Below, in pieces: positions 24,277 to 32,777 of a stretch of 33,255 bases of DNA (its first letter is position 1; each line of letters opens with the position of its first letter). The DNA comes from an uncultured Marinoscillum sp. Lineage in GTDB: Bacteria; Bacteroidota; Bacteroidia; Cytophagales; MED-G16. A program made the translations under genes and the position numbers. The DNA lies in the NCBI GenBank assembly GCA_902529805.1, contig CABZXU010000018.1:1-33255 (forward strand). Direction: 5' to 3'. The notes under the pieces are model-generated. The model searched no databases, had not been told where the DNA came from, and worked only from the letters and a program-made list of their open reading frames with translations.

Positions 24277-25332
24277 GTGATTAAATTATCTGATAAACAC
24301 ATATTTCCAATTGTTGTTTTCCTTTTAACAGTTCTTTGTTGGTTTGTAGCACCTTATAAAGACATTGCAATGTGGACAGTCTTTTTCTTGGCCGCATATT
24401 CAGCAATAGCGAATGATAGTATTCAAACGATTGGAACCTTTATTGCTTCAAATTCTCATAGAAAATGGTATTATCTATGGTTATTTATGGGGTCTATTTT
24501 TTTGTTGACTGTTACCTATAGTTGGTTGAATTATGATGGAGATATTAGCCATGGCAGATTAACAACTAAAGGTTTAAATGAGGCACCTTCTAGTTTTATT
24601 TTTTTACAAGTTTTTGCTCCGGTAGTATTATTGATAATCACAAGGTTTAAAATGCCGGTTTCTACTTCAATACTTCTTTTAAGTGCTTTTACAACTAAGG
24701 CTAGCTCTATTACTAGTATAATTGAAAAAAGTTTTTTTGGATATATGATTGCATTTATCACTGCAATAATAGTTTGGACAATTACAACAAATATTTTTGA
24801 AAAGTATAAAAAAGAAAACCCTTCCAAAGTCTGGGTCCCTTTGCAATGGATTTCCAGTGGTGCATTGTGGTCAACTTGGATTATGCAGGATATGGCTAAT
24901 ATTGCCGTCGTTTTGCCTAGATCATTAAATCTGGATCAATTTGTATTAGTTGCTTCAACTGTATTCTTTGGTTTAGGATTATTATTTTATTTGAAAGGAG
25001 ATAAAATACAGGAAATAGTAACAGAAAAAAGTGATATAATTGATGTTAGAGCAGCAACAGTTGTTGACTTTATTTATGCATGTTTGTTATATTACCTTAA
25101 AATTGTTAGTTCTATTCCTATCAGTACGACTTGGGTATTTATTGGACTTCTTGGAGGAAGAGAAATAGCAATAAATATTAGAAAAATTGATGGAGATAAA
25201 GTTCGTGCTATTAAGTTACTAGTCAAAGATACTGTGTATGCATTTATAGGACTTTTAGTTTCTGTTATCCTTGCAATATCAATTAATGAAAATATGAGAA
25301 ATCAAATCTTTAAAGATTTTGGCATAAATTAA
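24277..25332 (+). CDS. PiT-like inorganic phosphate permease homologue
   Basis: The 351-residue membrane protein has about ten hydrophobic helices and two inverted PiT-like signatures: ANDSIQTIGTFIASN at about 45-59 (compare GANDxAN in PiT carriers), with PVSTSILLLSAFTT near 127-140, and a second-half SSIPISTTWVFIGLLGGRE near 279-297. This points to a sodium- or proton-coupled phosphate (or related anion) carrier, but divergence from classical PiT makes the substrate uncertain. The start is GTG at 24277; a TATTTTTG string at 24265-24272 lies only four bases ahead, which would make the transcript nearly leaderless if it is the promoter. The DUF2490 frame opens at the stop of this gene. Confidence 0.7.
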   Translation: MIKLSDKHIFPIVVFLLTVLCWFVAPYKDIAMWTVFFLAAYSAIANDSIQTIGTFIASNSHRKWYYLWLFMGSIFLLTVTYSWLNYDGDISHGRLTTKGLNEAPSSFIFLQVFAPVVLLIITRFKMPVSTSILLLSAFTTKASSITSIIEKSFFGYMIAFITAIIVWTITTNIFEKYKKENPSKVWVPLQWISSGALWSTWIMQDMANIAVVLPRSLNLDQFVLVASTVFFGLGLLFYLKGDKIQEIVTEKSDIIDVRAATVVDFIYACLLYYLKIVSSIPISTTWVFIGLLGGREIAINIRKIDGDKVRAIKLLVKDTVYAFIGLLVSVILAISINENMRNQIFKDFGIN

Positions 25333-25390
25333 TTTTATTATCATACGCTTACTAACACTCTTTCTATTCTTTTTCTTCTCAACCAACGCT

Positions 25391-25981
25391 TTGTTTTCAC
25401 AATCAGTATTTGAAGACTGGATTAATATTGATGTTGCTGGAAAAATTAATAAAAAATTTGAATTAAAAATAGAGTATCAACATAAGTATAATCATGAAGA
25501 TAATAGAATACGATCCTCACATGTAGATATGGGAGTAACTTATAAGATTAATAAATTTTCTATCGGTGGATTTTACAGAGAAATTTATGAAATGAAAGGT
25601 GATGATAGAGTTACTGAATTAAGGCCTCATCTTGATTTATCTTATAAGATCAATGATAATTTGAAGTTAAGACTTAGAAATGAATATAGAATAAAAGAGC
25701 TAAAAGACAATGTATTTAGATATAGGTTAAGATTAGCTTATTCTTTAAATGTCTGGGATAATTATAATCCATTTTTTCAAAATGAAATCAATTTGTCTGA
25801 AGGAAGTTTAGTTAGAGATAGGGTAATTTTAGGTTTGAGTATAAACATTAAAAATTCACCTTTTAAAATAAAACCATCCTATATTTTTGAATCAAATAGA
25901 AAAGAGTCTAGTAGTGAGCCAAATAGTTTCTCGTGGAGTTTTAGAAATATTCTAAAGATTGCTTGTAATATTAAATTTTAA
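25391..25981 (+). CDS. DUF2490 outer-membrane beta-barrel protein
   Basis: A beta-rich protein of at least 196 residues with DUF2490 character: VFEDWINIDVAGKINKKFEL at the start, repeated amphipathic strands (RIRSSHVDMGVTYKI, LKLRLRNEYRI) and a final strand ending in aromatic KF. The TTG at 25391 is the only standard start, yet it falls within the h-region end of a signal peptide: the same frame is open upstream to 25328 and encodes IIRLLTLFLFFFF, then STNALFSQ. The true start is probably a non-standard ATT or ATC near 25337-25342. Function unknown; expected in the outer membrane. Confidence 0.72.
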   Translation: MFSQSVFEDWINIDVAGKINKKFELKIEYQHKYNHEDNRIRSSHVDMGVTYKINKFSIGGFYREIYEMKGDDRVTELRPHLDLSYKINDNLKLRLRNEYRIKELKDNVFRYRLRLAYSLNVWDNYNPFFQNEINLSEGSLVRDRVILGLSINIKNSPFKIKPSYIFESNRKESSSEPNSFSWSFRNILKIACNIKF

Positions 25982-26074
25982 TTAAGGTTTTTCTTATAAG
26001 TAAATTAATTTTATTTGCGGAATTAATAACTTATCCTATTATTACTCTAAATTTACGTCTCAAAAAGTACTTGT

Positions 26075-29000
26075 ATGCTTGGTTTATTAGGAAAGGGTAT
26101 AAAAAAAATATTTGGAACAAAAAGTGATAAAGATTTAAAGCTTCTTTATCCATATGTTGATAAAATTAATTCTGAGTTTGATAAATTATCATCTATTTCT
26201 GATCAAGAATTAAGAGATAAAACAGTTTCTTTTAAAGAAAAAATATCTGCTAATACAAAAAAAGTTTCGGATCAAATTAAATCTCTAAAAGAAGATTATA
26301 TAAATGAAAAGGAGCAGAACATAGAATTAAAAGAGGAGATTTTAGATAAAATTGATAAACTAAGCGTAGAAGAAAAAGAAATAATAGAAAACACTTTAAA
26401 TGAAATTTTGCCTGAAGCATTTGCCGTAGTTAAGGAAACCGCAAGAAGGTTTTCCGTAAACAAAAAAATCACGGTTAAAGCAGAAGATTTTGATTATAAT
26501 TTAGCATCAATTAAGGATAATGTAAAAATAGAAGGTAAAAATGCTGTTTGGATAAATAAATGGAGTGCTGCAGGAGCGGAAATAGAATGGAACATGATTC
26601 ATTATGATGTTCAATTGATTGGGGGAGTTGTTTTACATCAAGGGAAAATATCTGAAATGGCAACGGGTGAAGGTAAAACACTAGTTGCAACATTACCAGC
26701 CTACCTTAATGCCCTATCTGATAAAGGAGTTCATATCGTAACAGTTAATGATTATTTGGCTAAAAGAGATGCAGAATGGAATGCCCCTATTTTTCAATTT
26801 CATAGATTAACCGTTGATTGTATAGATAAGTATTCTCCAAATTCTCAAGAAAGAATAGATGCTTACAATTGTAATATTACTTATGGTACAAATAATGAAT
26901 TTGGTTTTGATTATCTAAGAGATAATATGGTTAGAGAGAAAAAAGAATTGGTACAAAGAGAACTCAACTTTGCAATGGTAGATGAAGTAGATTCTGTGCT
27001 AGTTGATGAGGCAAGAACACCGCTTATAATTTCAGGACCTATTCCAAAGGGAGATGATCATGAGTTCTTTGATCTTAAACCAAGAATAAGTAAGCTAGTC
27101 GATCTTCAAAGAAAGTTGGTTACGGGCTATCTATCAGAAGCAAAAAAACTTATTGAGCAAAAAGATGAAGAAAATGGTGGAAGAGCACTTTTTAGGGCAT
27201 TTAGGGGTTTGCCAAAATACAAGCCATTGATTAAGTATTTAAGTGAGTCGGGTATAAAATCAATTATGCAAAATACAGAAAATTATTATTTACAGGATAA
27301 CTCCAAGCTTATGCCAGAAGCTGATGAGCCTTTATATTATACTATAGAAGAAAAAAATAATTCTATTCAGTTAACCGATAAGGGAATAGATGTAATAACA
27401 AGCGAAGGAGATGATCCAAACTTTTTTATCGTTCCAGATATTGGAGTTGAAATTGATGAAATTGAAAAGAAATATTCCAAAAAGGAAGATGTTGTAGAAA
27501 AAAAAGGTGCGTTGATTAATGATTATAGTTTGAAAACAAAAAGGATACATACAATTAATCAACTTTTAAAAGCATATTCTCTTTTTGAAAAAGATCAGGA
27601 ATATGTAGTAATGGATGGTAAAGTAAAAATTGTTGATGAACAAACTGGAAGAATAATGGAGGGAAGAAGGTATTCTGATGGCTTACATCAAGCAATCGAA
27701 GCAAAGGAAAATGTAACAATTGAAGACGCCACTCAAACATATGCTACGATTACTCTTCAGAATTTTTTTAGAATGTACAATAAATTAAGTGGAATGACTG
27801 GAACTGCTGAAACAGAAGCGGGTGAGCTTTGGGAAATATATAAACTTGATTGTGTTGTGATTCCAACAAATAAAGATATTGTAAGAAATGATATGCAGGA
27901 CAAGGTTTATAAAACTTTAAAAGCAAAATTTAATGCAATTATTAATGAAATAATAGAATTAAAAGATCAAGGAAGGCCAACGTTAGTTGGAACCACTTCT
28001 GTAGAAATCTCAGAATTATTGAGTAGAATGCTTTCAATAAAAAAAATAAAACATCAAGTTTTAAATGCTAAACAACATGCAAGAGAAGCTGAAGTTGTAG
28101 CTGAAGCTGGTAAGCCAGGTGCTGTGACTATTGCAACTAATATGGCAGGAAGGGGAACAGATATTAAATTAACTGAGGAATCTAGAGAAGCTGGTGGTCT
28201 TGCTATCGTAGGTACCGAAAGGCATGAGTCTAGAAGAGTAGACAGGCAACTTAGGGGTCGTGCTGGAAGACAAGGAGATGTGGGATCTTCACAGTTCTTT
28301 GTTTCTTTGGAAGATAATCTAATGAGACTATTTGGCTCAGATAGAATGACTAAAATCATGGATCGATTAGGAATAGATGATGACGAGGTAATACAACATA
28401 GTATGATTACTAAATCTATTGAAAGAGCACAAAAAAAAGTTGAGGAAAATAATTTTGCTATTAGAAAAAGACTTTTAGAATATGATAATGTGATGAACTC
28501 TCAAAGAGAAGTAATTTATAAGAGAAGAAAGAATGCTTTAAACGGAGAAAGACTAGATGTTGATATTCTTAATATGTTTTATGATACCTGTGAAGATATA
28601 GTTTTATCCTCTAAAGAATCGAACAATTTTGATGAGTTTAAGTTAAATATTTTTGGAATTTTAGGTTTTGATTTCGATATGAATAAGGATGATTTTGAAA
28701 AAAATGATTCCAATTTAATTTCATCAGATTTATATGATAGTTTACTAAATAATTATAATTCTAAAAATGAGATAATAAAATCATCAGCCTTACCTGTTCT
28801 CAAAAGAATTTATAAAGAGAAAGGAGCAACAGTAAAAAAAATTCTGATACCTTTTACTGATGGAAAAAAACAGATTGGTGTTGCTTGTGATTTAGAAAAT
28901 AGTATTGAAACCGATGCAGATCTGTTAATTACAGAAATGCAAAAAATTATTACTTTATCAACTATTGATTTAAACTGGAAAGAACATCTAAGAGAAATGG

Positions 29001-29422
29001 ATGATTTAAAACAATCAGTTCAAAGTGCAGTTTATGAACAAAAGGACCCTTTGATTATTTATAAATTCGAGGGTTTTGAATTGTTTAAAAGATTTATAGC
29101 AAAAGTAAACAAGGATACTGTATCTTTTTTGACTAGTTCTCAAATACCGGTCAAAGATCCCGATCAAGTAAAAGAAGCACAGGTTAAAAGACAAAGCAAT
29201 GATTATTCTACAAACAAAGAAGAATCTAGATCACTTTTGTCTGGAAACAAGCAGAGTAGTGATGATGGAATTAAATCTGAGCCTATAAAATCAAACAAGA
29301 TTTATGGAAGAAATAGTAAAGTCTCTGTAAGATATGAAAATGGTTCAGTAATTAAAGACGTCAAATATAAAAAAGTAGAGAGCGACTTAAATGATGAAAA
29401 ATGTGTTATTATAAATGATTAG
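26075..29422 (+). CDS. secA: preprotein translocase ATPase SecA
   Basis: SecA drives proteins through SecYEG using ATP. At 1115 residues it is longer than E. coli SecA (901), as is usual for Bacteroidota, which carry insertions in the N-terminal and preprotein-binding regions. Walker A is ATGEGKT (196-202), Walker B VDEVDS (302-307) followed by DEARTPLIISG, and motor domain 2 has NMAGRGTDIKL and RQLRGRAGRQGD. The C-terminus ends NDEKCVIIND and has no CxCxSGKxxxxCH zinc finger; the tail with GRNSKVSVRYENGS is the form normal in this phylum. The 3' end overlaps the SPOR lipoprotein gene by eight bases. Confidence 0.97.
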   Translation: MLGLLGKGIKKIFGTKSDKDLKLLYPYVDKINSEFDKLSSISDQELRDKTVSFKEKISANTKKVSDQIKSLKEDYINEKEQNIELKEEILDKIDKLSVEEKEIIENTLNEILPEAFAVVKETARRFSVNKKITVKAEDFDYNLASIKDNVKIEGKNAVWINKWSAAGAEIEWNMIHYDVQLIGGVVLHQGKISEMATGEGKTLVATLPAYLNALSDKGVHIVTVNDYLAKRDAEWNAPIFQFHRLTVDCIDKYSPNSQERIDAYNCNITYGTNNEFGFDYLRDNMVREKKELVQRELNFAMVDEVDSVLVDEARTPLIISGPIPKGDDHEFFDLKPRISKLVDLQRKLVTGYLSEAKKLIEQKDEENGGRALFRAFRGLPKYKPLIKYLSESGIKSIMQNTENYYLQDNSKLMPEADEPLYYTIEEKNNSIQLTDKGIDVITSEGDDPNFFIVPDIGVEIDEIEKKYSKKEDVVEKKGALINDYSLKTKRIHTINQLLKAYSLFEKDQEYVVMDGKVKIVDEQTGRIMEGRRYSDGLHQAIEAKENVTIEDATQTYATITLQNFFRMYNKLSGMTGTAETEAGELWEIYKLDCVVIPTNKDIVRNDMQDKVYKTLKAKFNAIINEIIELKDQGRPTLVGTTSVEISELLSRMLSIKKIKHQVLNAKQHAREAEVVAEAGKPGAVTIATNMAGRGTDIKLTEESREAGGLAIVGTERHESRRVDRQLRGRAGRQGDVGSSQFFVSLEDNLMRLFGSDRMTKIMDRLGIDDDEVIQHSMITKSIERAQKKVEENNFAIRKRLLEYDNVMNSQREVIYKRRKNALNGERLDVDILNMFYDTCEDIVLSSKESNNFDEFKLNIFGILGFDFDMNKDDFEKNDSNLISSDLYDSLLNNYNSKNEIIKSSALPVLKRIYKEKGATVKKILIPFTDGKKQIGVACDLENSIETDADLLITEMQKIITLSTIDLNWKEHLREMDDLKQSVQSAVYEQKDPLIIYKFEGFELFKRFIAKVNKDTVSFLTSSQIPVKDPDQVKEAQVKRQSNDYSTNKEESRSLLSGNKQSSDDGIKSEPIKSNKIYGRNSKVSVRYENGSVIKDVKYKKVESDLNDEKCVIIND

Positions 29423-29897
29423 ATTATTAACTTTTGTTATAATATTTATTGTCGGTTGTATAAATAAACCCCCTGTTTCTTCTCAATATTTAGAGAAGGG
29501 TTACTTTGAAGACCTCTCTTTTTTAAGAGATAGCCCTGAGAAAGCTGCCAATAATTTTGATAATAGAAATGAAGCTTCTTTTACTGAAGAATCTGAGTTT
29601 AATAAAGAGCTTGAAAATATTTTTATAACTTATGAAAATAAACCAAAGGACAAATATTTAAATGGCTATACTATTCAAATATTTTCTGGTTTAGAGCGTG
29701 AAAAGGCTGATTCAATATTCTTTACAGCCGATTCTATTTATTCTGATTTGGATATATATACTTTATATGATCAGCCAAATTATAGAGTGAAAGTAGGAAA
29801 ATATTTTTATAGAATAAATGCAAATAAGGCTTTAAATAAATTAATTAATAATTTTTCTGAGGCAATAATTGTCCCAGATAGAATCAAAATAAATTAA
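29415..29897 (+). CDS. SPOR-domain lipoprotein
   Basis: A 160-residue lipoprotein (lipobox IVGC, Cys15) whose C-terminal half is a SPOR domain: YTIQIFSGLEREKADSIF, then YRVKVGKYFYRINANKALN. SPOR domains bind denuded glycan strands at division sites. The region between (about 20-80) is acidic and probably unstructured. It overlaps the end of secA by eight bases and is surely co-transcribed. Its stop overlaps the stop of the convergent propeller lipoprotein gene by four bases. Confidence 0.82.
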   Translation: MIRLLTFVIIFIVGCINKPPVSSQYLEKGYFEDLSFLRDSPEKAANNFDNRNEASFTEESEFNKELENIFITYENKPKDKYLNGYTIQIFSGLEREKADSIFFTADSIYSDLDIYTLYDQPNYRVKVGKYFYRINANKALNKLINNFSEAIIVPDRIKIN

Positions 29898-30814
29898 TTT
29901 CTTAAATATTTAAACAAGTTTTGTTCTTCATCAGAGCTTTCATTTTCACTTAGAGTAAAATACGCATTCCCGTCTTTTGACCAGCAAATAGCTTCTCCTT
30001 GAGATTCGGGAATATATTTTAATACTTTAGGTTTTTGAGACCAAGTTTTTTCCCATTTATCGTCGATCTTTTTCTCCCACAACAAAATATTACTATAAGT
30101 TTTAATTAAACATTCTTGTCCATTTCTTGAAATTTCTCCACCTGTTATTTCTCCTTTTAAATTTTTTAAATCTAGTGTCAAAACTTTTTTAGCTTCCTGA
30201 ACTTTATTTATTTGTATATTCTTAGTAATAATCTTATATATATTTTGTTTCTTTTTTTTATTTTTTGCAATTAAAAATAATTCTCTTGAATTAGGATCAA
30301 TCATTAAAGTTTCAAAGTTTTCTATTTTTTTTTCAGAATAAAAATTGATAGTTTTTATATCATTAATTTCAATTATTTCATTTTCATATTCTTTTATTTT
30401 AGGCTCTTTAAAAAAATGAATTTTTTTTATTGTTTTATTTTTTTTATTATCTCCTATATCGCCTAGGTAAATGTATGTGCTTGTATCACCTAATATGCTT
30501 GGCCCAATTGCTAAATCTTCCCAATCTTCATTTTTTATCCCAACCAAACTTATTTTTTTTAAAATTTTTGCATCTAGATTGGAAATAAAATATAAAAATG
30601 GACCATCTCCTCCATCATTATGTGTCCATAAGCCATTTTGGTTTTCGATGCTTTCTACTAAACCAGATGCTTCTTTTATTGTTTTATTTTCTATTTTGCC
30701 AACTATCTTACCGAAACCAAATCTTTCACTAAACACAATTTCTTTGTTTTCATTATTCATATTACATGAATATAATAGTACTAATATTAAAATAAATAAT
30801 TGAAATTTTCTCAT
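29894..30814 (-). CDS. beta-propeller-like lipoprotein
   Basis: The 306-residue product has a lipoprotein signal (LYSC, Cys17). The body has short repeated strands with EASGLVES, GLWTHNDGGDGPFLYF, EDWEDLAIGP and YIYLGDIGDN, a pattern found in bacterial secreted proteins modelled as beta-propellers. No catalytic residue stands out. It has its own promoter candidate (30836-30864) and is a single-gene unit downstream of dapF. Function unknown. Confidence 0.68.
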   Translation of the reverse strand: MRKFQLFILILVLLYSCNMNNENKEIVFSERFGFGKIVGKIENKTIKEASGLVESIENQNGLWTHNDGGDGPFLYFISNLDAKILKKISLVGIKNEDWEDLAIGPSILGDTSTYIYLGDIGDNKKNKTIKKIHFFKEPKIKEYENEIIEINDIKTINFYSEKKIENFETLMIDPNSRELFLIAKNKKKKQNIYKIITKNIQINKVQEAKKVLTLDLKNLKGEITGGEISRNGQECLIKTYSNILLWEKKIDDKWEKTWSQKPKVLKYIPESQGEAICWSKDGNAYFTLSENESSDEEQNLFKYLRN

Positions 30815-30835
30815 TGTTCTATTTCATTTATACCT

Positions 30836-30864
30836 CAAAAATAAAAAAAATGTATCAAGTCAAA
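30836..30864 (-). promoter_or_regulatory. putative promoter of the propeller-like lipoprotein
   Basis: The minus strand has TTTG (30864-30861), a 17-base spacer and TATTTTTG (30843-30836), a near-consensus Bacteroidota -33/-7 pair. The -33 box overlaps the last codons of dapF. The ATG is 21 bases downstream of the -7 box. Confidence 0.6.
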
Positions 30865-31630
30865 TTTTTATTTTACCAGAATAAACAAAATTCTGAGAAC
30901 CCTCCAAATAAATATTTTCAAAAATATTTATATTCTTGGTAAATCTAACCTTCATTGATCCTCCTGCGTAATTTATTTTTAATGGGCTTTCACATTTTTT
31001 AAATGAAGCTGCAATTGATGAGGCTATTGCTCCTGTACCACAGCTAAGGGTTTCGCCTTCAACACCTTTCTCAAAAGTTCTTACACTTATTTCATTTTTA
31101 TTTATGATTTGAATAAGATTTATATTAAAAAGCCCATATTTTGGATTGTAGTTTAACTTAATATTTTTAATGTTTTTGTTGAAATCTAAATTATTTAAAT
31201 CCTTACAAAACCTTACATAATGGGGGGACTCTAAGTCAACATAATAATCATTATCTATTTTTTTGATATTTGATATGTTATTCATCTTGATTGAAATTTT
31301 GCTCCTATTTACAAAGGCTTCATGATATTTATTTTTTGCAAGAAATCTGGAAAAGTTTTTTTTTGATATATTATTTGAAATAGCAAAATGAACAGCGCAT
31401 CTACTTCCATTTCCGCAAAAGCTTTCAGATCCATCTGGATTGTAAAATTTGATTTCAAAGTCTGCTGTTTGTGTATTTCTGAAAATTATTAGACCATCTG
31501 CACCCACCCCTAAGTTTCTATCACATAAAAATTTTATTCTTTTTTTATTTAATAAAAAATTATTATTGTATTGATTGATTAAAATGAAATCATTTCCTGA
31601 TGCCTGATATTTTTCAAATGATAGGTTCAT
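30860..31630 (-). CDS. dapF: diaminopimelate epimerase
   Basis: DapF converts LL- to meso-diaminopimelate, needed for lysine and for peptidoglycan cross-links. In 256 residues the two catalytic cysteines are intact: Cys72 in SFCGNGSRCA and Cys197 in LSCGTGAIAS. SGNDF at 11-15, GVGADGLI at 41-48 and YNPDGSES at 63-70 complete the family pattern. It follows rplS on the same strand. A strong hairpin ends two bases before its start codon, so its translation may depend on ribosomes finishing rplS. Confidence 0.96.
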   Translation of the reverse strand: MNLSFEKYQASGNDFILINQYNNNFLLNKKRIKFLCDRNLGVGADGLIIFRNTQTADFEIKFYNPDGSESFCGNGSRCAVHFAISNNISKKNFSRFLAKNKYHEAFVNRSKISIKMNNISNIKKIDNDYYVDLESPHYVRFCKDLNNLDFNKNIKNIKLNYNPKYGLFNINLIQIINKNEISVRTFEKGVEGETLSCGTGAIASSIAASFKKCESPLKINYAGGSMKVRFTKNINIFENIYLEGSQNFVYSGKIKI

Positions 31631-31632
31631 AC

Positions 31633-31655
31633 AATCAACCTTATAATGGTTGATT
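31633..31655 (-). promoter_or_regulatory. hairpin directly in front of the dapF start codon
   Basis: AATCAACC (31633-31640) and GGTTGATT (31648-31655) form a perfect 8-base stem with a 7-base loop in the 30-base rplS-dapF gap. On the minus strand it ends two bases before the dapF ATG and is not followed by a T-run, so it is not a standard terminator. It would hide the ribosome-landing region of dapF. Confidence 0.55.
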
Positions 31656-31660
31656 CAAAA

Positions 31661-32014
31661 TTAAATTTTTTGTTTAATTTTTGCTTGCTTACCTTTTCTT
31701 TTTCTCAAATAAAATAATCTGGCTCTTCTGACTTTTCCTTTTCTAATAACATCTATTTTTTCAATATTTGGTGAAAAAAGTGGTAGAATTTTTTCAACAG
31801 CTATCGAATCAGAAATTTTTCTTATGGTAAAAGTCTCTCCATTTGTTCTTATGCTTTTTCTTTGAATTACAGTTCCCTGAAATTGCTGTATTCTTTCTTT
31901 ATTTCCCTCTCGGATTTTTACATGAACATTAATTATATCTCCAGACTTAAAATCAGGAAAATTTTTCCTTTTTTCAACATTTTCCTTGTCCATTTGTATT
32001 TTTTCTAATGACAT
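31661..32014 (-). CDS. rplS: 50S ribosomal protein L19
   Basis: L19 sits at the 30S-50S interface. The 117-residue length is standard. Signatures are [29 protein letters not shown] (residues 23-51, read as FxxGDxxxVxxxxxEGxxxRxQxFxGxVI), [15 protein letters not shown] and the basic C-terminus with [13 protein letters not shown]. It follows trmD on the same strand after an 84-base gap that holds its own -7 promoter box, so it can be expressed apart from rimM-trmD. Confidence 0.97.
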   Translation of the reverse strand: MSLEKIQMDKENVEKRKNFPDFKSGDIINVHVKIREGNKERIQQFQGTVIQRKSIRTNGETFTIRKISDSIAVEKILPLFSPNIEKIDVIRKGKVRRARLFYLRKRKGKQAKIKQKI

Positions 32015-32033
32015 AATCCTTTATTTAAGTGTG

Positions 32034-32041
32034 CAAATATA
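32034..32041 (-). promoter_or_regulatory. putative -7 promoter box of rplS
   Basis: The minus strand reads TATATTTG followed by C, the full TAnnTTTGC consensus, 19 bases before the rplS ATG. No clear TTTG is seen at -33; TTTT occupies about the right position. Confidence 0.6.
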
Positions 32042-32098
32042 GTCTATTTTTATTTTTTTAAAATTTTATTAGAACTTTTAAATTATGAATAGAAATTT

Positions 32099-32776
32099 TT
32101 ATTTCAGAAGATCAGGTCTTTTGTTTTTGGTGTTTTCAATTGATTTTTTGATTCGCCAATTTTCAATTTCCTTTTTATTTCCTGATAATAGTATACTAGG
32201 AACTTTCCATTCTTTAAATTCAGCAGGCCTAGTATAATTTGGGTATCCTAAAAGATCATCTTGAAAAGAATCATTAAGAGCCGTTGATTCATTTGATAAC
32301 ACACCTGGTATCAACCTTGCTATCGAATCAATTAATATTGCTGCAGGTAATTCACCTCCAGTTAAAACATAATCGCCGATACTAATTTCACTATTGACTA
32401 TATTTTTTCTAATTCTTTCATCTATACCATTATAATGGCCACAAATTATTATGATATTTTTATATAATGATAGTTTGTTAGCTTTTTTTTGATTTAGTTT
32501 TTCTCCATCAGGGCTCATATAAATAATTAGATCTATTTTTTTCTTCTTTTTAATGATTTCTATGCAATTATAGATTGGTTCAATTTTTAAAACCATTCCA
32601 CCACCACCTCCAAAAGCATAATCATCTACTTTTTTATGTTTGTTATTTGAATAATCTTTCAAATCATGAATCTTAATTTTTACTAATTTTTTTTCCTTAG
32701 CTCTTTTTATGATACTATGATTGAGTGGGCTTTCAAGAAGTTGAGGTAAGCAAGTTAAAATGTCAATATTGATCAT
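32099..32776 (-). CDS. trmD: tRNA (guanine-N1)-methyltransferase TrmD
   Basis: TrmD makes m1G37 in tRNAs to prevent frameshifting, using S-adenosylmethionine bound in a trefoil knot. The 225 residues show YAFGGGGGMVLKIEP near 53-67, YMSPDGE, IICGHYNGIDERI and the knot SIGDYVLTGGELPA, with PGVLSNESTALNDSF after it. The start is one base from the rimM stop; the order rimM-trmD-rplS is the usual bacterial operon. Confidence 0.97.
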   Translation of the reverse strand: MINIDILTCLPQLLESPLNHSIIKRAKEKKLVKIKIHDLKDYSNNKHKKVDDYAFGGGGGMVLKIEPIYNCIEIIKKKKKIDLIIYMSPDGEKLNQKKANKLSLYKNIIIICGHYNGIDERIRKNIVNSEISIGDYVLTGGELPAAILIDSIARLIPGVLSNESTALNDSFQDDLLGYPNYTRPAEFKEWKVPSILLSGNKKEIENWRIKKSIENTKNKRPDLLK

Positions 32777-32777
32777 G

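Noticed and set aside
28054-28359. Antisense reading frame of about 100 codons within secA
   Set aside because: It is a shadow of the secA coding frame with low-complexity Ser/Pro/Ala content and no recognisable domain.
29200-29422. SecA truncated because it lacks the C-terminal zinc finger
   Set aside because: The tail with GRNSKVSVRYENGS and a final CVIIND matches the normal Bacteroidota SecA end.
31633-31655. Rho-independent terminator after rplS
   Set aside because: The stem is not followed by a T-run on the minus strand, and it abuts the dapF ATG, so a terminator is less likely than a translational element.
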